Assembly (NCBI GenBank): GCA_934130935.1
Contig: CAKOYQ010000002.1
Coordinates: 1 to 64,000, forward strand
Length of the DNA stretch: 64,000 bases
Direction of reading: 5' to 3'
Origin: an uncultured Clostridia bacterium
Lineage (GTDB): Bacteria > Bacillota > Clostridia > TANB77 > CAG-508
The notes beneath the pieces were generated by a model that was not told where the DNA came from, did not search any database, and worked only from the letters and a program-made list of their open reading frames with translations. A program made the translations under genes and the position numbers. Below are positions 51,561-59,702 of this stretch, in pieces (the first letter of the stretch is position 1; each line of letters begins with the position of its first letter).

Positions 51561-54500
51561 CTATCTCTTAATTTCCTCAAGAATATATGCTTCTATGATA
51601 TCTCCCTCTTTAATATCATTATATTTTTCAATTTGAATACCACATTCATAGCCTTTAGCAACTTCTTTAGCATCATCTTTAAATCTTTTTAAAGATGCAA
51701 GTTTACCCTCATGTATAACAACATTATCACGTAAAACTCTAACACCAGCGTTTCTTTCAAGCTTTCCTTCTATAACATATGCACCAGCAATAGTCCCAAC
51801 ATTTGATATCTTAAATGTTTGCCTTACCTCTGCATTTCCTATTACATGTTCTTCAAATTTTGGTGCAAGCATTCCCTTCATAGCTGCTTGAACATCATCT
51901 ATTGCTTGATAAATTACTGAATATTGTTTTATTTCTACTTCTTCTTTCTCTGCCATGTCTCTTGCTGACGGTATTGGACGTACATTAAATGCTATTATTA
52001 TTGCATTAGAAACTTTTGCAAGTGTTACATCTGACTCTGTTACTGCTCCAGCAGCAGCATGAATAACTTTTACTTTAACTTCTTCATTTGACAATTTCTC
52101 CATTGATTGTTTAATTGCCTCTACAGACCCTTGAACATCTGCTTTTACTATTAAATTAAGTACTTTCAAGTCTCCAGCTTCCATTTGACTAAATAAATTG
52201 TCTAATGTTACTTTACTCATAGCATTTATATTTTTTTCTCTTTCTTGACGTTTTCTCTTTTCAATTAAATGTTTTGCTGTTTTTTCGTCTTTTACTTCAT
52301 AGAATATATCTCCTGCTTGTGGCACTTCTGTTAATCCCATTATTTCTACTGGTGTTGATGGTCCAGCTTTTTTTACCTTTTTGCCCTTTTCATCTGTCAT
52401 GCTTCTTATTCTTCCTATTGCAGATCCTACAACTATTGTGTCTCCAACATCAAGTGTTCCTCTTTGTACAAGCATTGATGCTATTGCTCCTCTTCCTTTA
52501 TCAAGTCTTGCTTCTATTACTACTCCTTTTGCTTGTTTATTTGGATTTGCTTTTAGTTCTAACACATCTGCTTCTAATAATACCATCTCTAGTAATTGAT
52601 CTATATTTGCATGTTTTTTAGCAGAAATCGGCACAAATATTGTGTCTCCGCCCCATTCTTCTGGAACTAATTCATATGTCATTAATTCTTGTTTAACTTT
52701 ATCTATATTTGCATCTGGTAAATCTATTTTATTTATAGCTACAATTATTGGAATTCCAGCAGATTTAGCATGATTTATTGCCTCTATAGTTTGTGGCATT
52801 ACACCATCATTTGCGGCTACTACAAGTATAGCTATATCTGTTATTTGTGCTCCTCTGGCTCTCATTGCTGTAAATGCTTCATGTCCTGGTGTATCTAAAA
52901 ATGTAATTTCTCTGTCATTGATTTTAACTTTATATGCACCTATATGTTGTGTAATTCCTCCAGCTTCTCCTTCTATTACATTTGTTTGCTTAACAGCATC
53001 TAATAATGATGTTTTACCATGATCTACGTGTCCCATTACTACAACTACTGGTGGACGTGTTTCTAGTTCTTCTGCTGAATCTTCTGAATCATCAAATAAA
53101 ATATCTTCTTCTGTTATTGTTTCCTTTTTATTTACCTTTACTCCAAATTCATCTGCTATTAATGATGCTGTATCAAAATCAATTTCATTATTTATTGTTG
53201 CCATTACACCATATCCAAGTAATTTTTTGATTACTTCTGCTGTTGTTTTCTTTAACTCTGCAGCAAAGTCTTTTACTGTTATTGTTTCAGGAATTGTAAT
53301 TTCTTCTAACTTGAAGATTTTTTGTTTTACACGATTTTCATCATTTTTATTCAATTTTTTCTTTCCTTTTTTACCTCTTTGTGTTGTTAAATCATAATAA
53401 TCTAACATTCCGCCTTCTTGATCATCAAACATATTTGATAAACTATCTGTTCTCTTTAGACCTTTTAATTTATGTTCATTTATATCACCATTTTGGTTAT
53501 TTCTTCTTGATTTACTTGATTTTTTATTTTTATTATCATCAAATCTGCTATTTTGTTTCTGTTTATCTATAGATTTGTTATATTCTCTTGTTGTCTCTTT
53601 TTCTACATTTTCAGCGCCCATTATATCTTTGATATTTCTTTCAATTCCTTTTTCGTCTAATGGTCTATTTCCACCAAATCTCTGATTTCCACCAAATCTT
53701 GGATTTCCGCCTTGTCTATTTCTATTGTCAAATCCACTATTATTGTTTGGTCTGTTTTTATCAAATCTAGGTCTGTTTCCATTATTTGAAGAATTTCTAT
53801 CAAATGTACGATTACCATTGTTTTGATTTCTATCATTATTAAATTTATTTCTATTTGAAAAATTACCATTAGAGTTATTTCCTCTATAACCATTTTGGCC
53901 TTCTCTATTATTAGCTCTAAAATCCCTGTTATTTGAATTAAATCTATTTTCTTGTGGCTTTTTCTCTATTGGTTTTTCAACTATTTTTTCTACTGGCTTT
54001 TCTGTCTGATTTTCTATTATTTTCTTTTCTTGCTTTTCTACTTGATTTTCTGTTATTTCTTCTTTCTTCATTTCAACATCCATTTTCTTTTCTTTTACTT
54101 CTACCTTTTTTTCAATTTTTGGAGCTTCAACAGGCTCTTCTTTTTTCACTTCTTTCTTTATTCCAAACAATTCATCTACAGTCATTGGCTTAGCTGGCTT
54201 ATTTCTATAAACAATGTTATAATTTTTATTTTGTTTTCTTTCAACAAATCCTATATTATTATCTTTTTTTTCTTCTTTTTTTACTTGCTCTTTTTGCTTA
54301 TTAGTATCATCAGATATTATAACCTCTCTTCTTATAATAACTGGCGAATCATTTTTTTCAGTTTTTGTTTTATCACTTGCTAATTTTTTTTCTTCTTTTT
54401 TTGTTTTTAGATTTTTAATTCTTTCTTTTATTTTTTGAGCTTCACTTTCTTCTACAGAACTCAAATGACTTTTTACATTTATTTTCAAATCTTTTGCTAT

Positions 54501-54566
54501 CTCTAATACTTCTTTACTGGTTAAGTTTAATTCTTTTGCTATATCATATAATTTTATCTTACCCAA
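51561..54566 (-). CDS. infB: Translation initiation factor IF-2
   Basis: GTPase delivering fMet-tRNA to the 30S subunit. N-terminal IF2_N motifs IKLYDIAKELNLTSKEVLEI; a long Lys/Glu/Asn/Gly/Arg-rich linker (about 55-330) with NRFNSNNRDF-like and GGN/FGGNR repeats; second IF2_N (ITVKDFAAELKKTTAEV); GTPase with VVMGHVDHGKTSLLD, DTPGHEAFTAMRARG and NKIDLPDAN; then domains II-IV ending HEGKLASLKRFKDDAKEV. About 1,000 residues, long for Firmicutes because of the linker. I start at TTG 54566, 8 bases past GGGGG; ATG 54572 is too close to it. Confidence 0.97.
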   Translation of the reverse strand: MGKIKLYDIAKELNLTSKEVLEIAKDLKINVKSHLSSVEESEAQKIKERIKNLKTKKEEKKLASDKTKTEKNDSPVIIRREVIISDDTNKQKEQVKKEEKKDNNIGFVERKQNKNYNIVYRNKPAKPMTVDELFGIKKEVKKEEPVEAPKIEKKVEVKEKKMDVEMKKEEITENQVEKQEKKIIENQTEKPVEKIVEKPIEKKPQENRFNSNNRDFRANNREGQNGYRGNNSNGNFSNRNKFNNDRNQNNGNRTFDRNSSNNGNRPRFDKNRPNNNSGFDNRNRQGGNPRFGGNQRFGGNRPLDEKGIERNIKDIMGAENVEKETTREYNKSIDKQKQNSRFDDNKNKKSSKSRRNNQNGDINEHKLKGLKRTDSLSNMFDDQEGGMLDYYDLTTQRGKKGKKKLNKNDENRVKQKIFKLEEITIPETITVKDFAAELKKTTAEVIKKLLGYGVMATINNEIDFDTASLIADEFGVKVNKKETITEEDILFDDSEDSAEELETRPPVVVVMGHVDHGKTSLLDAVKQTNVIEGEAGGITQHIGAYKVKINDREITFLDTPGHEAFTAMRARGAQITDIAILVVAANDGVMPQTIEAINHAKSAGIPIIVAINKIDLPDANIDKVKQELMTYELVPEEWGGDTIFVPISAKKHANIDQLLEMVLLEADVLELKANPNKQAKGVVIEARLDKGRGAIASMLVQRGTLDVGDTIVVGSAIGRIRSMTDEKGKKVKKAGPSTPVEIMGLTEVPQAGDIFYEVKDEKTAKHLIEKRKRQEREKNINAMSKVTLDNLFSQMEAGDLKVLNLIVKADVQGSVEAIKQSMEKLSNEEVKVKVIHAAAGAVTESDVTLAKVSNAIIIAFNVRPIPSARDMAEKEEVEIKQYSVIYQAIDDVQAAMKGMLAPKFEEHVIGNAEVRQTFKISNVGTIAGAYVIEGKLERNAGVRVLRDNVVIHEGKLASLKRFKDDAKEVAKGYECGIQIEKYNDIKEGDIIEAYILEEIKR

Positions 54567-54840
54567 TAACATCACCCCCTATTTTCTTTTCGATAACATC
54601 TCTTATTTTTATATATATATCATCTTTAATTTTCACATTTAAAACTTTTTCTAGCTTTTTAGTTTTCTCAGCTTTTTCTAAACATTCCCTATCATAACAA
54701 ATATATGCTCCACGTCCTGGTTCTTTTCCATTTTCGTCTACATTAATAATATTTTCTTTATTTTTAACTATTCTTAAAAGTTCATTTTTATTTTTTTGTT
54801 TTCTACACACAGTACATGTTCTTTGTGGTATATTTTTCAC
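54559..54840 (-). CDS. ylxR: YlxR-family RNA-binding protein (DUF448)
   Basis: Small basic protein of 93 residues, between nusA and infB as usual. RTCTVCRKQKNKNELLRIVK at the start and GRGAYICYDRECLEKAEK are the family signature. B. subtilis YlxR binds RNA polymerase/RNase P RNA-type targets and affects many genes; the exact role here is inferred. Overlaps infB by a few bases. The ribosomal-protein-like ylxQ gene that often follows is missing. Confidence 0.93.
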   Translation of the reverse strand: MKNIPQRTCTVCRKQKNKNELLRIVKNKENIINVDENGKEPGRGAYICYDRECLEKAEKTKKLEKVLNVKIKDDIYIKIRDVIEKKIGGDVIG

Positions 54841-54849
54841 TATTCCCTC

Positions 54850-55965
54850 CTAGTTTTCTTTATTTGTTTCTGTATCAACAGCAGATTCTGATTCTTCTGC
54901 TTTTTTTGCTAGCATTTCTCTAAATTGAGATTCTGATTTTATATCTATTTTCCATGCTGTCAATTTAGCTGCCAATCTTGCATTTTGTCCTGCTTTTCCT
55001 ATTGCTAATGATAATTGTTCATCTGGAACTATCACTTGTGCAAATTTCTCTTCTTCTTTTATATCTACTGCCATTATTTGTGCTGGTAATAGTGCTGAAG
55101 CTATAAATATACTTGGATCTGCATTCCATTCAATTACATCTATTTTTTCTCCATTTAGTTCATTTATTACATTTTGAATACGAATTCCTTTTTGTCCAAC
55201 ACATGAACCTACTGGGTCTATATTTTCGTCTGGTGAATATACTGCTACCTTGCTTCTTAATCCTGGATCTCTTGATACACTTTTTATTTCAATTAATCCT
55301 TCATATATTTCTGGTATTTCAAATTCCAATAATTTTCTTACAAAATCAGGATGCGTTCTTGACACTATAGCTTGTGGAACACCCTTTTCTCCTCTTTCTA
55401 CATCTACAACATATCCTTTTATTTTGTCATTTACATGATAATGTTCTGTTGGTATTTGATCTTTTGGTAACATTATTCCTTCAAGTTTTCCCAAATCCAT
55501 TACAACAATGTGTTTATCAGCTTTTTGTATTAATCCTGAAACTATTTCTCCTTTTCTTTCATTATATTCATTAAATACCATGTCTCTTTCTGTTTCTCTT
55601 AATTTTTGTATTATTACCTGTTTTGCTGTTTGTGCGGCTATTCTTCCAAAATCTCTTGGTACTATTTCTACTTCTACATTATCTCCTATATTTAAATCTT
55701 TGTTAATTTTTCTTGCATCTTCTAAACTTATCTCTAGTGCATCATCATTTGCTCTTTCCATTACTTCTTTTACAGCATATACATGTGTCGCTCCTGTTTG
55801 TTCATCCATTTTTACATCTACATTTTCTAATGCATCAAAATTTCTTTTATATGCAGTTATTAGTGCTGTCCTTATTGATTCTAATAACTCTTCCTTTTTT
55901 ATTCCTTTTTCTTTTTCTAAATCCTCTAATGCTAATATTAATTCTTTATTATCTATTGCTTTCAT
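54850..55965 (-). CDS. nusA: Transcription elongation/termination factor NusA
   Basis: Binds RNA polymerase and nascent RNA. N-terminal domain (1-130), S1 domain (RKGEIVSGLIQKADKHIVVM), KH1/KH2 (DPVGSCVGQKGIRIQNVINE; LSLAIGKAGQNARLAAKLTAW). 371 residues, the Firmicute form without the C-terminal acidic repeats of E. coli. Ends in an acidic tail. Between rimP and ylxR. Confidence 0.97.
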   Translation of the reverse strand: MKAIDNKELILALEDLEKEKGIKKEELLESIRTALITAYKRNFDALENVDVKMDEQTGATHVYAVKEVMERANDDALEISLEDARKINKDLNIGDNVEVEIVPRDFGRIAAQTAKQVIIQKLRETERDMVFNEYNERKGEIVSGLIQKADKHIVVMDLGKLEGIMLPKDQIPTEHYHVNDKIKGYVVDVERGEKGVPQAIVSRTHPDFVRKLLEFEIPEIYEGLIEIKSVSRDPGLRSKVAVYSPDENIDPVGSCVGQKGIRIQNVINELNGEKIDVIEWNADPSIFIASALLPAQIMAVDIKEEEKFAQVIVPDEQLSLAIGKAGQNARLAAKLTAWKIDIKSESQFREMLAKKAEESESAVDTETNKEN

Positions 55966-56019
55966 TTTTTATATCTTCCTTTCTTTAGGTTTTAACTAAT
56001 TTAAAAAATAATAACTGTT

Positions 56020-56490
56020 TTATTTTTCTAATTCTTCCCAATTATATACAGTTTTTAGTAAAGCTATATTTTTTCTTTCTATTGTTATTTCTTTGGTTGT
56101 TTCTATTGTTACTGTTTCTGTATCAAATTTTTTTAAAATTCCTATATAACTTTTATTTTCTTTTTCATCCTTTTTAAATAACTTTACTTCAACTCTATTT
56201 TCTATATTTTGTTTTAAATGTTTATCTTTTCTTAATACTCTCTCTATCCCTGGTGATGATACCTCTAAAAAATATTGTTCTTTTATGTAATCTGCTTCAT
56301 CTAATATATCATTTATTTCATTACTTACTTTTTCGCAATCACTTAAATCTATTCCCTTTGGACTATCTATATAAATTCTTAAGTAGTAATTCGCTCCTTC
56401 TTTGACATATTCTACATCATATAAGCTATATCCTATATTTTTTACTTTATCTTGAATCAATTTTTCTACTTTTTCCTCTATTTTTGCCAT
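56020..56490 (-). CDS. rimP: Ribosome maturation factor RimP
   Basis: Needed for 30S maturation. N-terminal domain with YDVEYVKEGANYYLRIYIDS and GIDLSDCEKVSNEINDILDE; conserved YFLEVSSPGIERVLRKDKH; C-terminal Sm-like domain. 156 residues, normal. First gene of the operon rimP-nusA-ylxR-infB-rbfA-nrnA-truB. AGGGGAGGG ribosome-binding site. Confidence 0.96.
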   Translation of the reverse strand: MAKIEEKVEKLIQDKVKNIGYSLYDVEYVKEGANYYLRIYIDSPKGIDLSDCEKVSNEINDILDEADYIKEQYFLEVSSPGIERVLRKDKHLKQNIENRVEVKLFKKDEKENKSYIGILKKFDTETVTIETTKEITIERKNIALLKTVYNWEELEK

Positions 56491-56561
56491 AAGCCCTCCC
56501 CTTTTTTGTTCTTCATTATTATTAATGAACTATGTCTTTGAAAATATTTCTCTCTCATGAT

Positions 56562-56590
56562 AGAAGAGTAGGATTTGCTCCTACTCTTCT
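56562..56590 (-). promoter_or_regulatory. Perfect 12-bp hairpin in the rimP operon leader
   Basis: AGAAGAGTAGGA (56562-56573) pairs perfectly with TCCTACTCTTCT (56579-56590) around a 5-base loop, within the untranslated leader of about 110 bases between the promoter and rimP. There is no T run after it on the minus strand, so it is not an ordinary terminator; it could affect leader stability or RNA-binding-protein control. Confidence 0.5.
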
Positions 56591-56612
56591 ATTTCTCTTT
56601 ATGTTCTTATAT

Positions 56613-56641
56613 ATTATACCCAATTTTTGGCATAAAATCAA
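56613..56641 (-). promoter_or_regulatory. Sigma-A promoter of the rimP-nusA-infB operon
   Basis: Minus strand TTGATT (56641-56636), 17-base spacer, TATAAT (56618-56613), about 120 bases upstream of rimP. Confidence 0.8.
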
Positions 56642-56711
56642 GTGTTTTCTTAAAATTTTATTTTAAAGATATGTTGTTTTTTTATTCCTTATTTGCCCAA
56701 ATAACGCATTA

Positions 56712-56787
56712 TGGAGCTTCCAACGGGAATTGAACCCGTGACCTCAGCCTTACCAAGGCTGCACTCTACCAACTGAGCTATGGAAGC
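56712..56787 (-). tRNA. tRNA-Thr (anticodon GGT)
   Basis: Reverse complement: acceptor GCTTCCA/TGGAAGC, discriminator T, encoded CCA (56714-56712). Anticodon stem CAGCC/GGCTG encloses TTGGTAA, giving GGT for ACC/ACU codons. Seventy-six nucleotides. Confidence 0.97.
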
Positions 56788-56796
56788 ATGTAACAC

Positions 56797-56825
56797 ATTA
56801 TAATATATAATTACAAAAAAAGCAA
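56797..56825 (-). promoter_or_regulatory. Sigma-A promoter of tRNA-Thr
   Basis: Minus strand TTGCTT (56825-56820), 17-base spacer, TATAAT (56802-56797), 10 bases upstream of the tRNA 5' end. Confidence 0.7.
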
Positions 56826-56885
56826 GAAATTAATTAATCATTTTTTTACAATATTTTAATATGAAAAATATACCGTATAAATTGT

Positions 56886-56932
56886 TATAAAACACCACAT
56901 AGTTCGGCAAAACATTATGTGGTGCTTTTTTT
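56886..56932. terminator. Terminator after the M23 peptidase gene
   Basis: CACCACATA pairs with TATGTGGTG around a 14-base loop; T-rich on the minus side (GTGTTTTAT) and seven T on the plus side. Confidence 0.8.
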
Positions 56933-56941
56933 GCTCATACA

Positions 56942-57619
56942 TTATTTATAGTTTTTATTTATCATATAACCTTCTTTTCCATTTACCCTAATACGAACTT
57001 TATCCCAAGTATATCCGTCAGATTGTGCAACTGCAGATTCCAACACATATAGAGTTGTATCTGCTAAATATAATGTTGCATTTGACCTAGTATTTGGTTC
57101 ACTTCTTAAATTAGTATTTCTTGCTAGAGTTTTTAAAACAGCTGACTGTGCTGTTGAAGCTGGTGTTTGTGCATTTATTTGATAATTAACACTATTATAT
57201 GTTCCAACCTTATTTGGTATTCCCATGTATGTTGCTGGATTTAATTTGCTTACTGCTACACCATTTTTGAATTTTCTTATTTCCACATGTGTATGAGGTC
57301 CTGTGCTATTCCCTGTACTTCCCATTAAGCCAACTACAGTTGTATAACTTACTCTTTGGCCTACCTTAACATAGATTTTCTCTAAATGTGCTAAATAAAT
57401 TCTATTCTCAGTTTCATCCTCTTTAATTCTTACATAGTTCCCGAATCCTCCTTTGTCATATCCAGCTCTTTCGATTACACCATTACATATTGAATATACT
57501 TTTTTGTTTGTAATTCCTACTAAGTCCATTGCTGAGTGAACTCCTGATTTCCAAGCATTTCCTCTTCTACCATATTCACATGTTACCTTAAATTCTCCAC
57601 TAAAAGGTAATTTGGTCAT
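56942..57619 (-). CDS. M23 metallopeptidase with C-terminal SH3 domain (lysin-like)
   Basis: A 225-residue peptidoglycan endopeptidase. The LytM/M23 domain (about 10-125) has HSAMDLVG (first zinc His and Asp) and GPHTHVEIR (HxH), with GFGNYVRIKEDETENRIYLA and VGLMGSTGNSTG. A Ser/Ala/Thr linker leads to an SH3b domain (LRSEPNTRSNATLYLA; YTWDKVRIRVNGKEGYM). There is no signal peptide, so it resembles phage or recombinant endolysins released by lysis rather than a secreted hydrolase. Its ATG overlaps the stop of a 32-residue acidic gene as TAATG. Phage-like origin is inference. Confidence 0.88.
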   Translation of the reverse strand: MTKLPFSGEFKVTCEYGRRGNAWKSGVHSAMDLVGITNKKVYSICNGVIERAGYDKGGFGNYVRIKEDETENRIYLAHLEKIYVKVGQRVSYTTVVGLMGSTGNSTGPHTHVEIRKFKNGVAVSKLNPATYMGIPNKVGTYNSVNYQINAQTPASTAQSAVLKTLARNTNLRSEPNTRSNATLYLADTTLYVLESAVAQSDGYTWDKVRIRVNGKEGYMINKNYK

Positions 57620-57717
57620 TATTCTTCCACTCCTTCCATCTCTAATTCGTCATCTATACTTTCATCTGTATATTCTACCAATTCTGTATTTTCTATTAAT
57701 TCCTCTTCGTCTTCCAT
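57619..57717 (-). CDS. Small acidic peptide coupled to the M23 gene
   Basis: ATG at 57717, 8 bases past AAGGGGG; encodes 32 residues, almost half of them Asp/Glu, starting MEDEEELIENTELVEY. A longer frame upstream exists but lacks a suitable ribosome-binding site. The TAATG overlap couples it to the M23 lysin-like gene. Function unknown; its size and charge could make it a control peptide for the partner. Confidence 0.55.
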   Translation of the reverse strand: MEDEEELIENTELVEYTDESIDDELEMEGVEE

Positions 57718-57892
57718 ATACATTTCCCCCTTATAATATTTATTCATGAAGTAATATGTTTTTATTGCACTTGTAATAAGCATAAATACTTCTATATCTA
57801 TTATATTTTCAATCTTAATATATGTTAATAAATTCAAACAAAAGTAATAAAAACATTTTTTTATTATTTTATATACTTTTTCGCAATTTTTA

Positions 57893-57901
57893 TGATATAA
57901 T
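57893..57901 (+). promoter_or_regulatory. Extended -10 promoter of the RelA/SpoT-like gene
   Basis: TGATATAAT (57893-57901) is a TGnTATAAT extended -10 element; no clear -35 is seen. ATG of the downstream gene is 37 bases on. Confidence 0.6.
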
Positions 57902-57937
57902 ATTAATATAAAGTTGTAGAAAGGAGAGAATGTTTTA

Positions 57938-58936
57938 ATGGGGATTTCTGAAAATTTAAGGAATTTCCTAGCTGATGCCTTTGATAGGGCAATAGCAAAA
58001 ACTATCAGAGACGGGAAACTGAATCTTCGGCAACCCGATGTTTTGGCTATTGTCGAGAATTTAAACGAATTTTTCGTCAAAGCTCACGCTCACGAATTGA
58101 GTGTCAGTGACAGAAAAATCTTTGATCTTTTTCTGTCGTCATTACAAATGACAGTAAGACACCGAAGATTAACTATGGTCTCGACAACTATGGTAAGCCA
58201 CATAATTGATGTACTTCGCTATATCATCCTGTGGCAAAATGAATCTTTATGTCGTTATGACGTAAAGGTAACTTCTCGAAGGAAGGGGCTTACCAGTGAG
58301 TTAAATAAAATTCTCATTAAGTCAGTTGAACAACTCAATGAAAATATTATTACCCCTCCAGTTATTCGAGACCGGTTCGGAATTCGAGTTATCATTTCTG
58401 ATGATTCGAATGAGACATTGTTGGAATTCGTACGAATTGTTATCGCGATTCTTACGAACTCTGATTCCTCTGAATTTAAAGAATTCAGAAAATGGGTAAA
58501 AAATTCCACCAATTTTCGATATGGTGGTGAGCAACTGGATAGTTTGTTCGTCACCGATTTTTTGGATAACTACCATTTTAATATGACATACGTAAAAGAC
58601 TATGTCCGTTATCCAAAGCCCTCAGGATATCAAACTTGGCAATGCACATTGGAAGTTGATGCTACATCAAAAAACCTTGCTGGTTTCAAGTTTGAATTCC
58701 AAGCTCGTACATCAGCTATGCATCGTATGGCCGAAATCGGTGCAGCCTCTCATGATGACTATAAAAGGCTGCACGAAGAACTGGTTTCTGGAATTTTTGA
58801 AATCCGTGATTATAGTGACGGATTGGTCTTCTTTGAAGGTCCAGAATTTCCCGACCTCGATTTGGACGGTCTTACTGTGCCTGCACATATTCTGTCCAGA
58901 CATATTTCTCCTCATGTTGTTGAAAGAACATCATGA
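57938..58936 (+). CDS. Divergent RelA/SpoT-domain (alarmone synthetase-like) protein
   Basis: A 332-residue stand-alone protein with the RelA/SpoT nucleotidyltransferase fold in the middle and C-terminal part. Visible motifs: basic K110-K116 stretch VKVTSRRKGLTSELNK; D..G.R in IRDRFGIRVII (143-153); G-loop VRYPKPSGYQT (223-233); ExQxRT...MH in EFQARTSAMHRMAE (253-266); and GAASHDDYK (268-276) with the conserved His. The N-terminal 100 residues are helical and not like any domain I recognise. No HD hydrolase, TGS or ACT domains, so it resembles a small alarmone synthetase or toxSAS-type enzyme. G+C about 40% versus 27% around it, with own extended -10 promoter and strong terminator, suggesting transfer. 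Product (ppGpp, ppApp or a tRNA pyrophosphorylation) is unknown. Confidence 0.8.
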   Translation: MGISENLRNFLADAFDRAIAKTIRDGKLNLRQPDVLAIVENLNEFFVKAHAHELSVSDRKIFDLFLSSLQMTVRHRRLTMVSTTMVSHIIDVLRYIILWQNESLCRYDVKVTSRRKGLTSELNKILIKSVEQLNENIITPPVIRDRFGIRVIISDDSNETLLEFVRIVIAILTNSDSSEFKEFRKWVKNSTNFRYGGEQLDSLFVTDFLDNYHFNMTYVKDYVRYPKPSGYQTWQCTLEVDATSKNLAGFKFEFQARTSAMHRMAEIGAASHDDYKRLHEELVSGIFEIRDYSDGLVFFEGPEFPDLDLDGLTVPAHILSRHISPHVVERTS

Positions 58937-58989
58937 ATGAGAATAGAAACACTCTCTACCATGAGTCCAACTAGACTAACATGGTATAC

Positions 58990-59034
58990 AAAACCAAAGA
59001 ATTCAGCTCTCATTGAGCTGAATTCTTTGGTTTT
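58990..59034. terminator. Strong terminator of the RelA/SpoT-like gene
   Basis: A perfect 20-bp stem: AAAACCAAAGAATTCAGCTC (58990-59009) and its complement (59015-59034) around a 5-base loop. T run on the plus strand; it also faces the convergent methyltransferase gene. Confidence 0.92.
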
Positions 59035-59041
59035 ATGACTT

Positions 59042-59644
59042 CTATTTGAGTAATTTTTTTTTAATTCTACTTATTGCCAATCCATCTCCGACATCTAAGA
59101 TTTCAGTTTCGATGTCAGGCTTTTCAGTAACTTCTTTTATGTATTCACGTAAATTTCTTACAGCTGTACGCTGTTTATGTTTATTATAATCGCTCATAAC
59201 ATATCCTTTATATAAAATATTATCAGCCAATATAACTCCTGTTGGTTTTATCATTCTTAAAGCTTCTTTTAAGAAAAACGGATATTTTCCCTTTGCAGCA
59301 TCTATAAATACAACATCATATTTTTCATCTAATGTTGGTAAAATTTCAACTGCATCACCTTCATATATTTTTATTTTGTGTTCAACACCAACATTTTTTA
59401 TATTTATTTTTGCTTCAGCAATTCTTTCTTCATCTCTTTCTATTGTGTCTATTCTTCCACCTTCTTGCAAATATTCTGAAAAACACATTGCCGAATATCC
59501 CACAGCTGTTCCTATCTCTAATATTTTTGTAGGTTTTACTTCTTTTAATATTTTATCTACCACTTCTAATGTATCATCCATAATTATTGGAATATGTTCC
59601 TCTAGTGCCTTTTGCTTTATTTTTCTCAACTCTTCTTTGTTCAT
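59042..59644 (-). CDS. trmR: O-methyltransferase, probable tRNA 5-hydroxyuridine methyltransferase TrmR
   Basis: SAM-dependent class I methyltransferase of the COMT-like YrrM group, which methylates 5-hydroxyuridine in tRNA in B. subtilis. SAM motif ILEIGTAVGYSAMCFSEYL, acidic IDTIERDEERI, VVFIDAAKGKYPFFL with the metal-binding Asp, and ADNILYKGYVMSD. 200 residues. Function taken from the family. Confidence 0.9.
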   Translation of the reverse strand: MNKEELRKIKQKALEEHIPIIMDDTLEVVDKILKEVKPTKILEIGTAVGYSAMCFSEYLQEGGRIDTIERDEERIAEAKINIKNVGVEHKIKIYEGDAVEILPTLDEKYDVVFIDAAKGKYPFFLKEALRMIKPTGVILADNILYKGYVMSDYNKHKQRTAVRNLREYIKEVTEKPDIETEILDVGDGLAISRIKKKLLK

Positions 59645-59665
59645 TTTCTCATTGCTCCTTAAAAT

Positions 59666-59700
59666 TAATGCCAGTACTCATATAACTGTACTGGCATATT
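59666..59700 (-). terminator. Hairpin after typA
   Basis: ATGCCAGTA and TACTGGCAT form a 9-bp stem 5 bases past the typA stop codon on the minus strand; followed by TAATTTTAAGG, so a weak terminator. Confidence 0.65.
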
Positions 59701-59702
59701 AA

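Noticed and set aside
53952..54383. Plus-strand hydrophobic frames opposite the IF-2 linker
   Set aside because: Caused by the Lys/Glu-rich IF-2 linker read on the other strand.
55508..55999. A 163-codon plus-strand frame with hydrophobic character
   Set aside because: Antisense to nusA; hydrophobicity follows from complementing a charged helical protein.
57721..58080. Upstream extension of the small acidic peptide frame on the minus strand
   Set aside because: The extension runs antisense into the RelA/SpoT-like gene and its promoter; the ribosome-binding site is next to the short start.
58255..58576. Two overlapping minus-strand frames of 84-99 codons inside the RelA/SpoT-like gene
   Set aside because: Both are antisense shadows; no ribosome-binding sites. 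Considered as a hidden antitoxin but nothing supports it.
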